A DNA stretch of 33,423 bases from JBOGIG01 sp050742455 (GTDB lineage: Bacteria > Actinomycetota > Acidimicrobiia > Acidimicrobiales > JBOGIG01), in assembly GCA_050742455.1 (NCBI GenBank), contig JBOGIG010000058.1, positions 1 to 33,423 of the forward strand. The letters run 5' to 3'. Made by a program: the position numbers and the translations under genes. Positions 1-7,879 of the stretch are shown here, piece after piece. The notes under the pieces are model-generated. The model saw only the letters and a list, made by a program, of their open reading frames with translations, was not told the DNA's origin and searched no databases. Within the stretch, counting starts at the first letter, position 1, and the number at the start of each line of letters is the position of its first letter.

Positions 1-558
1 CCGGACCACTCTGTCCCCGATGCTGTCGAAGCCCTGAGGGACCACGGTGTGTGGTTGGCTCTGTGGGGAGGTCCGGGCATCGGCTTTGCCAGCGACGAGA
101 TCCCGGCCGTGCTGACCGCCGCTCCCCCGAGCTCTGATGGCCTTACTCCATCCGAGGCTCAATTCACCCAGTGCGAGCAACTCGAAGCCACTGTCCGACC
201 CACTTCAAGCCAGCCACTCCAACTCGACTCGGGGATCGTGGCCTTGCGTTGGTTCGAGGTCAACACAATCGACTGGGAGGAGTTCCTCGACCTGTCGGCT
301 TCGGCCTGGCCTGACTTCGAAGCCAGTTACGACTCTCGGATCCTGGGCCTATTTCGCTCCAGGGATGCCGAGGTCAATCGCGCCCGAGCGCTGCTCGCCA
401 CCCATTACGCCTCGCTGTCGGAGTGGGAACGGTCCCGCCAGGCCATCACTGCCAGGGACGGCGCCGGAGCCATAGCGGGCCAACGCTTTCGGAGGCGCCA
501 GCACCTGACCCGCTGGACGCTGGTGCGGGTTGGCCTTCCCATCTCGCCCCTGACCTGA
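1..558 (+). CDS. 5'-truncated ABM/NIPSNAP-like protein
   Basis: The frame is open from the first base of the window, so the start lies upstream and only the C-terminal part (about 185 codons) is present. The visible protein has two weakly similar halves. The second half, beginning near ALRWFEVNTIDWEEF and running through an aromatic- and Arg-rich stretch (ILGLFRSRDAE, then LLATHYASLSEWERSR), resembles the dimeric alpha/beta-barrel fold of NIPSNAP or antibiotic-biosynthesis-monooxygenase proteins. That match comes from pattern alone and no catalytic residue can be named. The gene ends 72 bp before the convergent aldo/keto reductase. A role in oxidation or small-molecule handling is possible but unproven. 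The reading frame is supported by its length and by continuity to the window edge. Confidence 0.6.
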   Translation, partial: PDHSVPDAVEALRDHGVWLALWGGPGIGFASDEIPAVLTAAPPSSDGLTPSEAQFTQCEQLEATVRPTSSQPLQLDSGIVALRWFEVNTIDWEEFLDLSASAWPDFEASYDSRILGLFRSRDAEVNRARALLATHYASLSEWERSRQAITARDGAGAIAGQRFRRRQHLTRWTLVRVGLPISPLT

Positions 559-629
559 CCTCGGGCTGTCACAGCACTCTGAGCTCTTCGCCTTCGCAAG
601 CGGCCGGCCACCTGGACCGACGGCCCGCG

Positions 630-1601
630 TCAATCGGCCAGGGCGGCCTCGATGCGAGCCAGAATGTCGTCATCGAGACTGTGCAGCACCTCAAGAGCTG
701 CCATGTTCTCGCTCACTTGCTCGACCCGGCTGGCCCCGGTGATGACGGTGGAGACATGAGGATTGTGGGCGCACCAGGCGATGGCCAATTGTGACAAGGT
801 GCAGCCCAGGTCGTCGGCCACGGCTTTGAGCGCGGTGACCTTGGCGTTGGTGTGGGGATTGGTCAGGTAGTCGCGCAGCCACTCGTATCCCGGCAGCGAC
901 GCCCTGCTCCCCTCGGGGATGCCGGTGGCGTACTTGCCGCTTAACAGGCCTGAGGCCAGTGGGCTCCAAGTGGTCAGTCCAAGCCCAATGTCGCCATAGA
1001 GAGGGGCGAACTCGTCCTCCACCTTGGCCCGGGTCAACAGGTTGTACTGGGGCTGTTCCATGATCGGCTTGTGCAGATGGTTGTCCCGGGCGATGTCCCA
1101 GGCCAACTTGATGTCCGGCGCCGACCATTCCGAAGTGCCCCAGTACAGGGCCTTGCCCGCCGAGACGATGTCGCTCATGGCCCACACCGTCTCCTCGACG
1201 GGGGTCTCGGGATCGGACCGATGGCAGAACAACAGGTCCACGAAGTCCAGACCGAGGCGCTCCAGGGAACCGTCAATGGCCTGGAACAGGTACTTGCGGT
1301 TCAACGTGTTGCGCATGTTGACCACCCCCTCGTGCAGACCCCAGAACAGCTTGGTGGAGATGACGTAGCTGTGCCGGGGCCAGCCGAGCTCGGCGATGGC
1401 CTGGCCCATGATGGTCTCAGATTCCCCACCGGCGTAGCTCTCCGCATTGTCGAAGAAGTTGACCCCGGCATCATGGGCTGCGCTCAGGCATTCGACGGCC
1501 AGCTTGTCCCCCAGCTGGGGACCAAATGTCACCCACGACCCGAAGGACAACACGCTCACCTGCAGTCCCGATCCGCCCAAGCGTCGATATTCCATGTCCA
1601 T
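630..1601 (-). CDS. Aldo/keto reductase (Kv-beta/YghZ-like)
   Basis: NAD(P)H-dependent cytosolic oxidoreductase of the AKR superfamily, 323 aa, a normal length for the group. The catalytic tetrad is visible as D51, Y56 (FFDNAESYAGG), K84 (VISTKLFWG) and H127 (DLLFCHRSDPETP). The opening YRRLGGSGLQVSVLSFGSW and the SPLASGLLSGKY segment are typical of potassium-channel-beta-like AKRs. I chose ATG 1601 because AGGAG at 1611-1615 lies 9 nt upstream; a GTG at 1607 is only 3 nt from that site. The gene is divergent from the TetR gene at 1737 with a shared 135-bp region, so it may belong to the same regulon as TetR and the Rieske oxygenase. The substrate cannot be deduced. Confidence 0.93.
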   Translation of the reverse strand: MDMEYRRLGGSGLQVSVLSFGSWVTFGPQLGDKLAVECLSAAHDAGVNFFDNAESYAGGESETIMGQAIAELGWPRHSYVISTKLFWGLHEGVVNMRNTLNRKYLFQAIDGSLERLGLDFVDLLFCHRSDPETPVEETVWAMSDIVSAGKALYWGTSEWSAPDIKLAWDIARDNHLHKPIMEQPQYNLLTRAKVEDEFAPLYGDIGLGLTTWSPLASGLLSGKYATGIPEGSRASLPGYEWLRDYLTNPHTNAKVTALKAVADDLGCTLSQLAIAWCAHNPHVSTVITGASRVEQVSENMAALEVLHSLDDDILARIEAALAD

Positions 1602-1687
1602 GCTCACTCGCTCCTATCCGGCTCCGACCCGATTCCATCCCTCGGCTCAGCATAAGTGCAGGTTCGGCTGCCCGGGGCTACACTTCA

Positions 1688-1711
1688 AACTGACCAGTTC
1701 GACCAGTTGGT
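1688..1711. promoter_or_regulatory. Candidate TetR operator
   Basis: Two overlapping imperfect palindromes lie between the divergent reductase and TetR genes: AACTGACCAGTT (1688-1699, 5-bp arms) and ACCAGTTGGT (1702-1711, 4-bp arms). They share a direct repeat GACCAGTT at 1692-1699 and 1701-1708. TetR proteins usually bind such palindromes in their own divergent promoter, so the position fits. The assignment is inference from position and symmetry. Confidence 0.4.
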
Positions 1712-1736
1712 TTAACCGAGAGGATATGCAGGCACC

Positions 1737-2369
1737 GTGCCCAGGGCTCGTTTTTTCAAGTTATCCGCCACCCGCCGCGACGAGATCCTCCAGACGGCGG
1801 CCGGCGAGTTCGCCCACCACGACTACGACAGCGCCTCCCTCAACCGCATCATCGCCAGCGCCGGACTTTCCAAGGGGGCGTTTTACTACTATTTCGACGA
1901 CAAGGAAGACCTGTTCCACAGCGTCGCCACACTGGCTGTGGACCGCATGATGGGAACTCTCGGAGATATCGGCGCGCCCGCCTCCCAAGACCAGTTCTGG
2001 GATCGACTGCTGTTGACCTACGTCGACGTTTCGGATTTCTATCGTCGTGACCCGACGGCGGCGGCGCTCGGTCTGCTCCTCAGCTCGGTGTCCAACGCCC
2101 AAGTCCGAAACTCTCCCCTGGCCGAACTGACCCGGCGCAGTCGCAAATGGTTCGAGGAGGTCCTGAGCTTGGGTCAGGAGCTGGGCGCCGTACGCCGCGA
2201 CCTGGATCTCGATCTCATGGTGGAGATGACCATGGCCCTCACCGAGGCCGGGGATCGCTGGCTCGTCTCTCACTGGGACCGGGTGCACGTAGCCGATTCC
2301 CAAGAGTTGGCCGTCCTGTCCCTTTCGCTACTCCGACGCCTGGTTGCCCCAGAGAAGGAGGGGTCATGA
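1737..2369 (+). CDS. TetR/AcrR family transcriptional regulator
   Basis: A 210-aa one-component regulator. The N-terminal DNA-binding domain (residues about 8-58) has the TetR pattern: RRDEILQTAAGEFA, then a helix-turn-helix ending AGLSKGAFYYYFDDKEDLF. The remaining roughly 150 residues are helical and probably form the ligand-binding and dimerisation domain, which names no ligand. The GTG start at 1737 is preceded by GAGAGGA around 1718-1724. The TGA stop overlaps the ATG of the Rieske gene (ATGA), so the two are very likely co-transcribed. The divergent aldo/keto reductase is the other likely target. Repression relieved by a substrate of the Rieske oxygenase or reductase is the simplest model. 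Confidence 0.93.
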   Translation: MPRARFFKLSATRRDEILQTAAGEFAHHDYDSASLNRIIASAGLSKGAFYYYFDDKEDLFHSVATLAVDRMMGTLGDIGAPASQDQFWDRLLLTYVDVSDFYRRDPTAAALGLLLSSVSNAQVRNSPLAELTRRSRKWFEEVLSLGQELGAVRRDLDLDLMVEMTMALTEAGDRWLVSHWDRVHVADSQELAVLSLSLLRRLVAPEKEGS

Positions 2370-3403
2370 TTCGAAATTACTGGTACCCGATCCTGGCCTC
2401 CCGAACGGTTGGGAGACGCCCGATGGCGCTACGCCGGCTGGGAAAAGACCTCGTCCTATGGCGTCCCGACGCCATGTCGATAGTGGTCGCTGAGTCCGCC
2501 TGTCCCCATAGGGGAGCCGATCTGAGCCAAGGTCGAGTCCGCAATGGCTGCCTGGAATGCCCCTACCATGGCTTTCGATTCGCCCAGAGCGGCAACTGCG
2601 TGCGGGTACCCTGTTCAGGTTCGACCCACGCCATCCCACCTCAGCTGGCCGCCCGTACCTTCCCGGCCCGGGAGGCCCACGGACTGGTGTGGATGTGGTG
2701 GGGTGAAGCCGGGGTCGAGGCCGGGCCCCTCCCCTGGTTCGACGACATCGCCGGGAGCGAACGCACTGCGGGCTCCGTGGTTTCCGCCGATTGGCCGGTG
2801 CACCTGACACGGCTCATGGAGAACATGCTGGACCTGCACCACTTCCCCTTCGTGCACCGAATCTTCAATCCCGGACTGGGCCAGATGATCGACCCCTACC
2901 ACGCCGAAGTCGACGACGAGCTCATCCACGTGCGCGGCGCCCTACGCAACGAGGCGGGTCGGGGCCACCGCAAACCGGTGCCATTCGAGGAGTGGGTTCG
3001 CTTTCCCGGATTGTTGCTGTTGAAGTTCGGCCCCTTCGAACTGGTGGCCTTCGCCACTCCGATCGATGCCGACATGACGTGGTTCGGGGGGCGTTACTAC
3101 CAGCACTACCTCGTGTCCCCCAACACCGCGGCCGTCGCCCTGGGGCGGGCCATATCCTTCGCCGCCACATTGGCCGATTGGCACGTGGCGCAGCGCCAGG
3201 ACCTCCGGGTCCTAGCCCGCGTTCGCCCCCGAGTCGGCGAACCCCATGTCAACACGCTGGTCGGGGCCGACCGGGCCATCAGCTTGTGGTACCGCCTGTG
3301 GCAGGCCCACCAAGACGCCGATTATTGCCTAACGGCCCTTCCGGACCCCAGCTCGCTTCAGATCGGGGCTGCGTCCCGGCCACCGTCGACACCACTCGTA
3401 TGA
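2366..3403 (+). CDS. Rieske non-heme iron oxygenase
   Basis: A 345-aa oxygenase component of the Rieske/ring-hydroxylating type. The [2Fe-2S] ligands are C46 and H48 (ACPHRG) and C65 and H68 (CPYHGF), in the usual C-x-H and C-x2-H spacing. The mononuclear iron site is visible as MLDLHHFPFVH: D156, H159 and H164. The short single-chain form resembles VanA/pheophorbide-oxygenase-like O-demethylases and steroid oxygenases more than multimeric dioxygenases. The start is ATG 2366, which overlaps the tetR stop and has GGAGGGG just upstream; the frame is open further 5' but that part reads through tetR. No reductase or ferredoxin gene lies next to it, so electrons must come from elsewhere. The substrate is unknown. 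Confidence 0.92.
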   Translation: MIRNYWYPILASRTVGRRPMALRRLGKDLVLWRPDAMSIVVAESACPHRGADLSQGRVRNGCLECPYHGFRFAQSGNCVRVPCSGSTHAIPPQLAARTFPAREAHGLVWMWWGEAGVEAGPLPWFDDIAGSERTAGSVVSADWPVHLTRLMENMLDLHHFPFVHRIFNPGLGQMIDPYHAEVDDELIHVRGALRNEAGRGHRKPVPFEEWVRFPGLLLLKFGPFELVAFATPIDADMTWFGGRYYQHYLVSPNTAAVALGRAISFAATLADWHVAQRQDLRVLARVRPRVGEPHVNTLVGADRAISLWYRLWQAHQDADYCLTALPDPSSLQIGAASRPPSTPLV

Positions 3404-3404
3404 T
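3399..3404 (+). promoter_or_regulatory. Candidate -10 box for leaderless transcript of the AbiE-like module
   Basis: TATGAT at 3399-3404 ends 7 nt before the GTG at 3411, where an actinobacterial transcript would begin. No Shine-Dalgarno sequence precedes that GTG, and no good -35 box is seen. It overlaps the stop codon of the Rieske gene. Confidence 0.4.
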
Positions 3405-3410
3405 CGAACT

Positions 3411-3743
3411 GTGACCAGGACCCGGAACCCATGGCTCGGACCGGCATCGCGTCCGGTCGCGATCCCCGACGACATCGACGACACCACGGTCGCCAAGGCA
3501 TCCGGTGTCGTAGAGCTGCCCCTGCATATCTCCTGGAGCGAGCCGTCCATCGCCTACGACCTGAGCCGGCGACCGGACCGCCTGCGGGTGTACGAACAGG
3601 TGCTACGCGAAGGGAATGAGGCCGACGTTCGCTACTACGTCGACCTGGACGATCTCGCGAGGGTGTTCGACGAACTCGTCCTTCCTCCGTACGTCCGCGC
3701 CGCATGGTCGGAGTGGTTTCGCCGCCGTAGAAGGGTGCCTTGA
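3411..3743 (+). CDS. Small conserved protein, putative antitoxin partner of AbiEii-like protein
   Basis: A 110-aa soluble protein with no domain I can name with certainty. It has a central VVELPLHISWSEPSIAYDLS segment, then RVYEQVLREGNEADVRYYVDLDDL, then DELVLPPYVRAAWSEWFRRRRR with a basic C-terminus. It shows no clear helix-turn-helix, unlike the usual AbiEi antitoxin. It is fused by zero spacing to the nucleotidyltransferase gene (stop TGA 3741-3743, next start GTG 3744), which implies stoichiometric co-translation. I recall the same small protein type beside DUF1814 genes in other actinobacteria, but cannot verify this here. An antitoxin role is inference from context only. Confidence 0.7.
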   Translation: MTRTRNPWLGPASRPVAIPDDIDDTTVAKASGVVELPLHISWSEPSIAYDLSRRPDRLRVYEQVLREGNEADVRYYVDLDDLARVFDELVLPPYVRAAWSEWFRRRRRVP

Positions 3744-4430
3744 GTGCTGAGCCCGTTGCAGGAACTCGTCGCACGGGTCGTTGCCGGGCTGGCCGAGGCT
3801 GAGGGCTTCGCCTTGGCCGGTGGCGCCGCTCTCATTGTCCGCGGCGACGTCGACCGCCGGACTCGGGATCTCGACTTCTTCGGCCCGAGCGCTGTCGCCG
3901 TTGACCAACTCGTACCCATTGCCGAGCGGGCACTGCTCGACCACGGCCTACGCGTCGAGCGAGTGATCGACCACTCCGGTTTTGCCCGTCTGCTCGTGGA
4001 CGACGGTAAGGATCGGACCGAGGTCGACCTCGGAAGCGACGCACGACTCTTCCCCGCCGAGGAGGGCCCAGGATTCCAGCTGCTATCAGGGGAGGAGCTC
4101 GCCGTCGACAAGCTACTTGCGCTGTTCGGGCGCGCCGAAGCCCGGGATTTTGTCGACCTCATGTCCGTGGCCGACTTCTACGGGCTCGATCGGCTGTTCG
4201 AACTCGCCGCCGAGAAGGATCGCGGCTTCGACGGGAGCGAGTTCGCAGAGATGCTGGGAAGAATCAATCGCTTACCGAGGGCGGCATTCTCGCTCGACGA
4301 CACCCACTACGAGGAGCTGCATACGACCGTCGGCGTCTGGAAGGAGCACGCTCTGGCCTATGCCCGAGAGCAGGAGCGAGTCCGCGACCTCCGCCGCGAC
4401 CCGGGTCCCGACCTCGGGCTCGGTCGGTAA
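3744..4430 (+). CDS. AbiEii/AbiGii (DUF1814)-type nucleotidyltransferase, putative toxin
   Basis: A 228-aa protein of the MNT-like nucleotidyltransferase superfamily. The signature is ALAGGAALIVRGDVDRRTRDLDFF, giving the Gly-Gly pair at residues 26-27 and the metal-binding D42 and D44. A third acidic residue lies in RTEVDLGSD (D95). The later motif ELAVDKLLALFGRAEARDFVDL (K123, D135, D138) is the conserved Lys/Arg-Asp block of DUF1814. Members studied elsewhere (AbiEii, MenT) add nucleotides to tRNA or otherwise block translation and act as toxins in phage defence. The GTG start directly abuts the stop of the 110-aa partner. Whether this copy is toxic is inferred from the family. Confidence 0.85.
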   Translation: MLSPLQELVARVVAGLAEAEGFALAGGAALIVRGDVDRRTRDLDFFGPSAVAVDQLVPIAERALLDHGLRVERVIDHSGFARLLVDDGKDRTEVDLGSDARLFPAEEGPGFQLLSGEELAVDKLLALFGRAEARDFVDLMSVADFYGLDRLFELAAEKDRGFDGSEFAEMLGRINRLPRAAFSLDDTHYEELHTTVGVWKEHALAYAREQERVRDLRRDPGPDLGLGR

Positions 4431-4501
4431 TCCTCCCTTTGCCTACGTCGCCTCGGCGACCCGGCGGGTCGGGGGCCGGCCCGTCTGATTAGATCGTCAC
4501 C

Positions 4502-4831
4502 ATGACCGTAATCAAGATCAATGCCATCACCGTGCCTGAGGATTCGGGGGACGAGCTGGCCCAAAGGTTCGCAGCCCGAGCCGGAGCAGTCGACGGCCAG
4601 GAGGGCTTTGAAGGCTTCGAACTCTTGCAGCCAACCGACGGACGGACCCAGTGGCTGGTTGTCACCCGGTGGCGCGACGATGAGTCCTTCCAGGCCTGGG
4701 TCAACTCTCCTGCCTTCGGCCACGGACACGCCGGTGCCGACCGGCCCTCGCCCCACGGGGGTCCTGTTGCGGTGTCGTCCGAACTCTGGTCCTACGAAGT
4801 CGCGGGAGGGTCCCCCGGCGACGGTAACTGA
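4502..4831 (+). CDS. MhuD/IsdG-like heme-degrading monooxygenase (ABM fold)
   Basis: A 109-aa cytosolic ABM-fold protein that closely follows mycobacterial MhuD from the first residues: VIKINAITVPEDSGDELAQ, EGFEGFELLQPTDG, and ESFQAWVNSPAF. N7 and W66 occupy the positions of the MhuD catalytic Asn and Trp. The proximal heme His is less clear: the stretch AFGHGHAG has H74 and H76, so one residue appears inserted relative to MhuD H75. Family members cleave heme to release iron. No strong Shine-Dalgarno sequence precedes ATG 4502; a TTAGAT box at 4489-4494 could give a very short leader. The gene stands just before the copper operon but upstream of its operator, so it is probably separately expressed. 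Confidence 0.82.
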   Translation: MTVIKINAITVPEDSGDELAQRFAARAGAVDGQEGFEGFELLQPTDGRTQWLVVTRWRDDESFQAWVNSPAFGHGHAGADRPSPHGGPVAVSSELWSYEVAGGSPGDGN

Positions 4832-4848
4832 TCCCGCGCTCGGTAAAG

Positions 4849-4868
4849 TACGATGGGGGGGTATAGTA
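4849..4868 (+). promoter_or_regulatory. CsoR operator
   Basis: TACGATGGGGGGGTATAGTA closely matches known CsoR operators: a G-tract flanked by TAC and GTA ends, as in Bacillus TACCCTACGGGGGTATGGTA. It lies 49 bp upstream of csoR, where apo-CsoR would block the promoter until Cu(I) binds. The match is direct; binding is inferred. Confidence 0.75.
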
Positions 4869-4916
4869 ATCCATAGCAGTGATTACGGGACACGTCGAGC
4901 ACCCCTGGGAGACGCC

Positions 4917-5198
4917 ATGAACGGATACACAGCCAATAAGGACGGCTACATCAAGCGGCTGCGCCGGATCGAGGGCCAGGTTCGCGGGCTGCAGCGGATG
5001 ATCGAAGAAGACCAGTACTGCATCGATGTCCTCACTCAGGTGTCGGCCGCTTCCAAGGCCCTCCAGTCGCTGGCCCTCGGACTGCTCGACGAGCACATGT
5101 CGGGTTGCGTCGTCGAAGCGGCAAAAGTCGGGGGGAGGGAGGCCGACACCAAGATCATGGAAGCGTCCCAGGCCATTGCCCGCCTGGTCCGTTCCTGA
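4917..5198 (+). CDS. csoR: CsoR copper-sensing repressor
   Basis: A 93-aa all-helical metal sensor of the CsoR/RcnR (DUF156) family. The Cu(I) ligand set is present as C35 (QYCIDVLTQ), H60 and C64 (DEHMSGC), matching Cys36/His61/Cys65 of Mycobacterium tuberculosis CsoR. The RRIEGQVRGLQRMIEED helix is diagnostic. The start is ATG 4917 with GGGAGA a few bases upstream; the frame is open further 5' but that part reads through the monooxygenase gene. It is the first gene of a copper operon (csoR, copZ, copA, CDF) and carries a matching operator at 4849-4868. Cu(I) binding is expected to release the repressor and induce the operon. Confidence 0.95.
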   Translation: MNGYTANKDGYIKRLRRIEGQVRGLQRMIEEDQYCIDVLTQVSAASKALQSLALGLLDEHMSGCVVEAAKVGGREADTKIMEASQAIARLVRS

Positions 5199-5237
5199 TC
5201 AGTCCCGGCATCCGTCCTGATCAATCCCGCTATCCGA
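5194..5237. repeat. 22-bp tandem duplication across the csoR stop
   Basis: Two 22-bp units beginning CCTGATCA (5194-5215 and 5216-5237) match at 18 of 22 positions. The first unit contains the csoR stop codon, so the second lies wholly in the csoR-copZ gap. Confidence 0.7.
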
Positions 5238-5270
5238 CCCCGTCGCCCATTCATCGGATTGGAGCCCCGC

Positions 5271-5504
5271 ATGACCACCACCACCACCAGCTATACCGTG
5301 ACCGGCATGACCTGTGAACACTGCCAAAAGGCGGTCGCCACGGAGATCAGAAGGCTGACCGGAGTCACCGAAGTCGAGGTCGATCTGACCAGCGGGGTGG
5401 TGACGGTCACCAGCCAGGCCCGCTTGGATGAAAGCGCCGTCGGCTCTGCCATCGACGAGGCCGGCTTTGCCCTGAGTGAGGCCGGGTCAACCGGCACATC
5501 ATGA
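5271..5504 (+). CDS. copZ: CopZ-like copper chaperone (HMA domain)
   Basis: A 77-aa single-domain metallochaperone. The Cu(I) site is GMTCEHC near the N-terminus, followed by the beta-alpha-beta-beta-alpha-beta pattern with TGVTEVEVDLTSGVVTV and SAIDEAGFAL. CopZ proteins shuttle Cu(I) to CopA and to CsoR. ATG 5271 has GGAG at 5261-5264, 6 nt upstream, so it is preferred over the in-frame TTG at 5259. The stop overlaps the start of copA (ATGA), implying translational coupling to its partner ATPase. Confidence 0.93.
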   Translation: MTTTTTSYTVTGMTCEHCQKAVATEIRRLTGVTEVEVDLTSGVVTVTSQARLDESAVGSAIDEAGFALSEAGSTGTS

Positions 5505-7879
5505 CCACAGGCACGGCCACCGAGGCGACACCGGGTCCTGGTCATGGCGGCCCTGATCAAGCCGGCCTTGATCATGCGGACAGCAACTCCGACCTTGACT
5601 CTGTCGGCACCCGGCAGGTCCGGCTGTCTATCGGCGGGATGACCTGCGCTTCATGTGCCGTGCGCATCGAGAAGAGACTCAACAAGATCGATGGGGTATC
5701 GGCCGCGGTCAATTTCGCCACCGAGCAGGCCCGGGTCGTCTACCCCGAGGATCTCGACACAGAAGAACTTCTGGCGGAGGTGGAGGCCGGTGGCTATACG
5801 GCCCAACTCCGGGGTACCTCGCCCACGGTGCGCGCCGATGGGAGCGACGGAGCCGAGTCGGATGTGACGAATGACCTCCTCCGTCCTCTGCGGGATCGCC
5901 TCGCCATCTCGACGGTCTTGGCTGTCCCCGTTGTCGTGCTGGCCATGGTGCCGCCGTTGCAGTTTCGTAACTGGCAGTGGCTCTCGTTGGTGTTGGCCGC
6001 CCCGGTGGTTGTCTGGGGGGCCTGGCCGTTCCATCGGGCGGCATGGATCAACCTTCGCCACCGGGCCGCCACCATGGACACCCTGGTCTCGCTCGGCGTG
6101 CTGGCCGCCTTTGGCTGGTCACTGTATGCACTGTTCTTCGGGGACGCCGGTGCTGCGGGCCTGAGAATGTCGTTCAGACTCACCATCGGCCAGGGCTTTG
6201 GCCATACCGAGATCTACCTGGAGGCCGCCTCTGGGGTAACCGTTTTCCTCCTGGCCGGCCGCTACTTCGAGGCCCGCGCCAAGCGTCGTTCCGGCGCCGC
6301 CCTGGAAGCATTGCTGTCCCTTGGGGCCAAGGAGGTGGCGATCCTGCGCCAGGGAACCGAGGTTCGGGTTCCGGTGGCAGAGTTGTCCGTCGGCGACCTC
6401 TTCGTGGTGCGCCCCGGCGAGAAGATCGCCACCGACGGCCTGGTCGAGACCGGCTCGGCGTCAATCGATGCCTCCCTTCTGACCGGCGAGAGCGTGCCTG
6501 TCGATGTGGGCCCGGGTGACCGGATAACCGGGGCAACCGTCAATGCCGGCGGCCGCCTGGTGGTTAGGGCCACCCGGATCGGAGCGGACACCCAATTGGC
6601 CCAGATGGCCCGCCTGGTGACCGAGGCCCAGAATGGCAAGGCAGCCGTGCAGCGTCTAGCCGACCGCATCGCCGGGGTCTTCGTGCCGGGTGTCCTGCTC
6701 ATCGCCCTGGCCACGCTGGGAATTTGGCTTGGAACCGGAGGCGGCGCCACGGCTGCCTTCACTGCCGCCATAGCCGTGTTGATCATCGCCTGTCCGTGTG
6801 CTCTCGGCTTGGCCACCCCCACCGCCTTGCTCGTGGGCACCGGAAGGGGCGCCCAGCTGGGGGTACTCATAAAGGGCCCGGAGGTGCTGGAGTCCACCCG
6901 CAAGGTGGACACCATCGTGCTCGACAAGACCGGCACCGTAACGACCGGTCATATGAGCCTGATCGAGGTTGTCCCCACGGCCGGTCAATCGGCTGACAAG
7001 GTGCTGAGGTTGGTCGGGGCCTTGGAACATGCCTCCGAACACCCGATCGCCCAGGCCATCGCCGAGGGGGCCGCCCGTCAAGTCGGCACACTCCCGGCGG
7101 TCAAGGGGTTCGCCAACCACCCGGGCATCGGTGTGACCGGGGAAGTCGAGGGCCACGCCGTGGTTGCCGGACGACCATCTCTGCTCGCGGAGCGCTGGGG
7201 CCTCGGACTGCCGGACGACCTGGAGGCTGCTCGCGAAAGCGCTGAGCAGTCCGGGCGCACCGCGGTCATGGCCGGATGGGACGGCGCCGCTCGAGCCGTG
7301 TTGATCGTGGCCGACACGGTCAAGCTGACGTCGGCCGAGGCCGTCTCCCAGATGCGAACCCTCGGCCTTCGCCCCATCCTGTTAACCGGTGACAACGCTG
7401 CCGCCGCCAATGCCGTGGCTGGCCAGGTGGGGATCGGGCCCGAGGACGTTATCGCCGAAGTGCTGCCCTCCGACAAGCTCGGTGTAATCAAGCAACTGCA
7501 GAATCAGGGCCGGGTGGTGGCCATGGTGGGAGATGGTGTCAATGATGCCGCCGCCCTGGCCCAAGCCGATCTCGGCCTGGCCATGGGCACTGGCACCGAC
7601 GTTGCCATACAGGCGGCCGACCTGACCCTGGTGCGGGGTGACCTCCGTTCGGCCGCCGATGCGATACGCCTGTCGCGGCGCACTCTGGTCATTATCAAGG
7701 GCAATCTGTTTTGGGCGTTCGCCTACAACGTGGCCGCCATCCCGCTCGCCGCCGCCGGATACCTCAATCCCATGATCGCCGGCGCGGCCATGGCCTTCAG
7801 TTCGGTCTTCGTCGTCTCCAACAGCCTGCGACTGCGGCGCTTCAGATCCCAGTCGGAGGGCCGGGGGGACCATGGGTGA
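5501..7879 (+). CDS. copA: Copper-exporting P1B-type ATPase CopA
   Basis: A 792-aa membrane ATPase that pumps Cu(I) out of the cytoplasm. An N-terminal HMA domain carries GMTCASC (C49, C52), followed by transmembrane helices. The actuator domain has LLTGESVP. The channel motif is IACPCALGLATPTALL with C431-P-C433, typical of Cu(I)/Ag(I) transport. The phosphorylation site is DKTGT at D475, the nucleotide domain has the ASEHPIAQAI (HP) motif, and GDGVND lies at 677-682. The first 35 residues are a low-complexity extension rich in Gly, Thr and His/Asp pairs. It is coupled to copZ by ATGA and overlaps the CDF gene by 8 bp. Confidence 0.97.
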   Translation: MTTGTATEATPGPGHGGPDQAGLDHADSNSDLDSVGTRQVRLSIGGMTCASCAVRIEKRLNKIDGVSAAVNFATEQARVVYPEDLDTEELLAEVEAGGYTAQLRGTSPTVRADGSDGAESDVTNDLLRPLRDRLAISTVLAVPVVVLAMVPPLQFRNWQWLSLVLAAPVVVWGAWPFHRAAWINLRHRAATMDTLVSLGVLAAFGWSLYALFFGDAGAAGLRMSFRLTIGQGFGHTEIYLEAASGVTVFLLAGRYFEARAKRRSGAALEALLSLGAKEVAILRQGTEVRVPVAELSVGDLFVVRPGEKIATDGLVETGSASIDASLLTGESVPVDVGPGDRITGATVNAGGRLVVRATRIGADTQLAQMARLVTEAQNGKAAVQRLADRIAGVFVPGVLLIALATLGIWLGTGGGATAAFTAAIAVLIIACPCALGLATPTALLVGTGRGAQLGVLIKGPEVLESTRKVDTIVLDKTGTVTTGHMSLIEVVPTAGQSADKVLRLVGALEHASEHPIAQAIAEGAARQVGTLPAVKGFANHPGIGVTGEVEGHAVVAGRPSLLAERWGLGLPDDLEAARESAEQSGRTAVMAGWDGAARAVLIVADTVKLTSAEAVSQMRTLGLRPILLTGDNAAAANAVAGQVGIGPEDVIAEVLPSDKLGVIKQLQNQGRVVAMVGDGVNDAAALAQADLGLAMGTGTDVAIQAADLTLVRGDLRSAADAIRLSRRTLVIIKGNLFWAFAYNVAAIPLAAAGYLNPMIAGAAMAFSSVFVVSNSLRLRRFRSQSEGRGDHG

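Noticed and set aside
1071..1655. 194-aa plus-strand frame over the aldo/keto reductase
   Set aside because: It is antisense to a well-supported gene and has no recognisable domain.
2147..2365. N-terminal extension of the Rieske oxygenase
   Set aside because: It reads tetR in another frame; the ATG at 2366 has a ribosome site and a family-like start.
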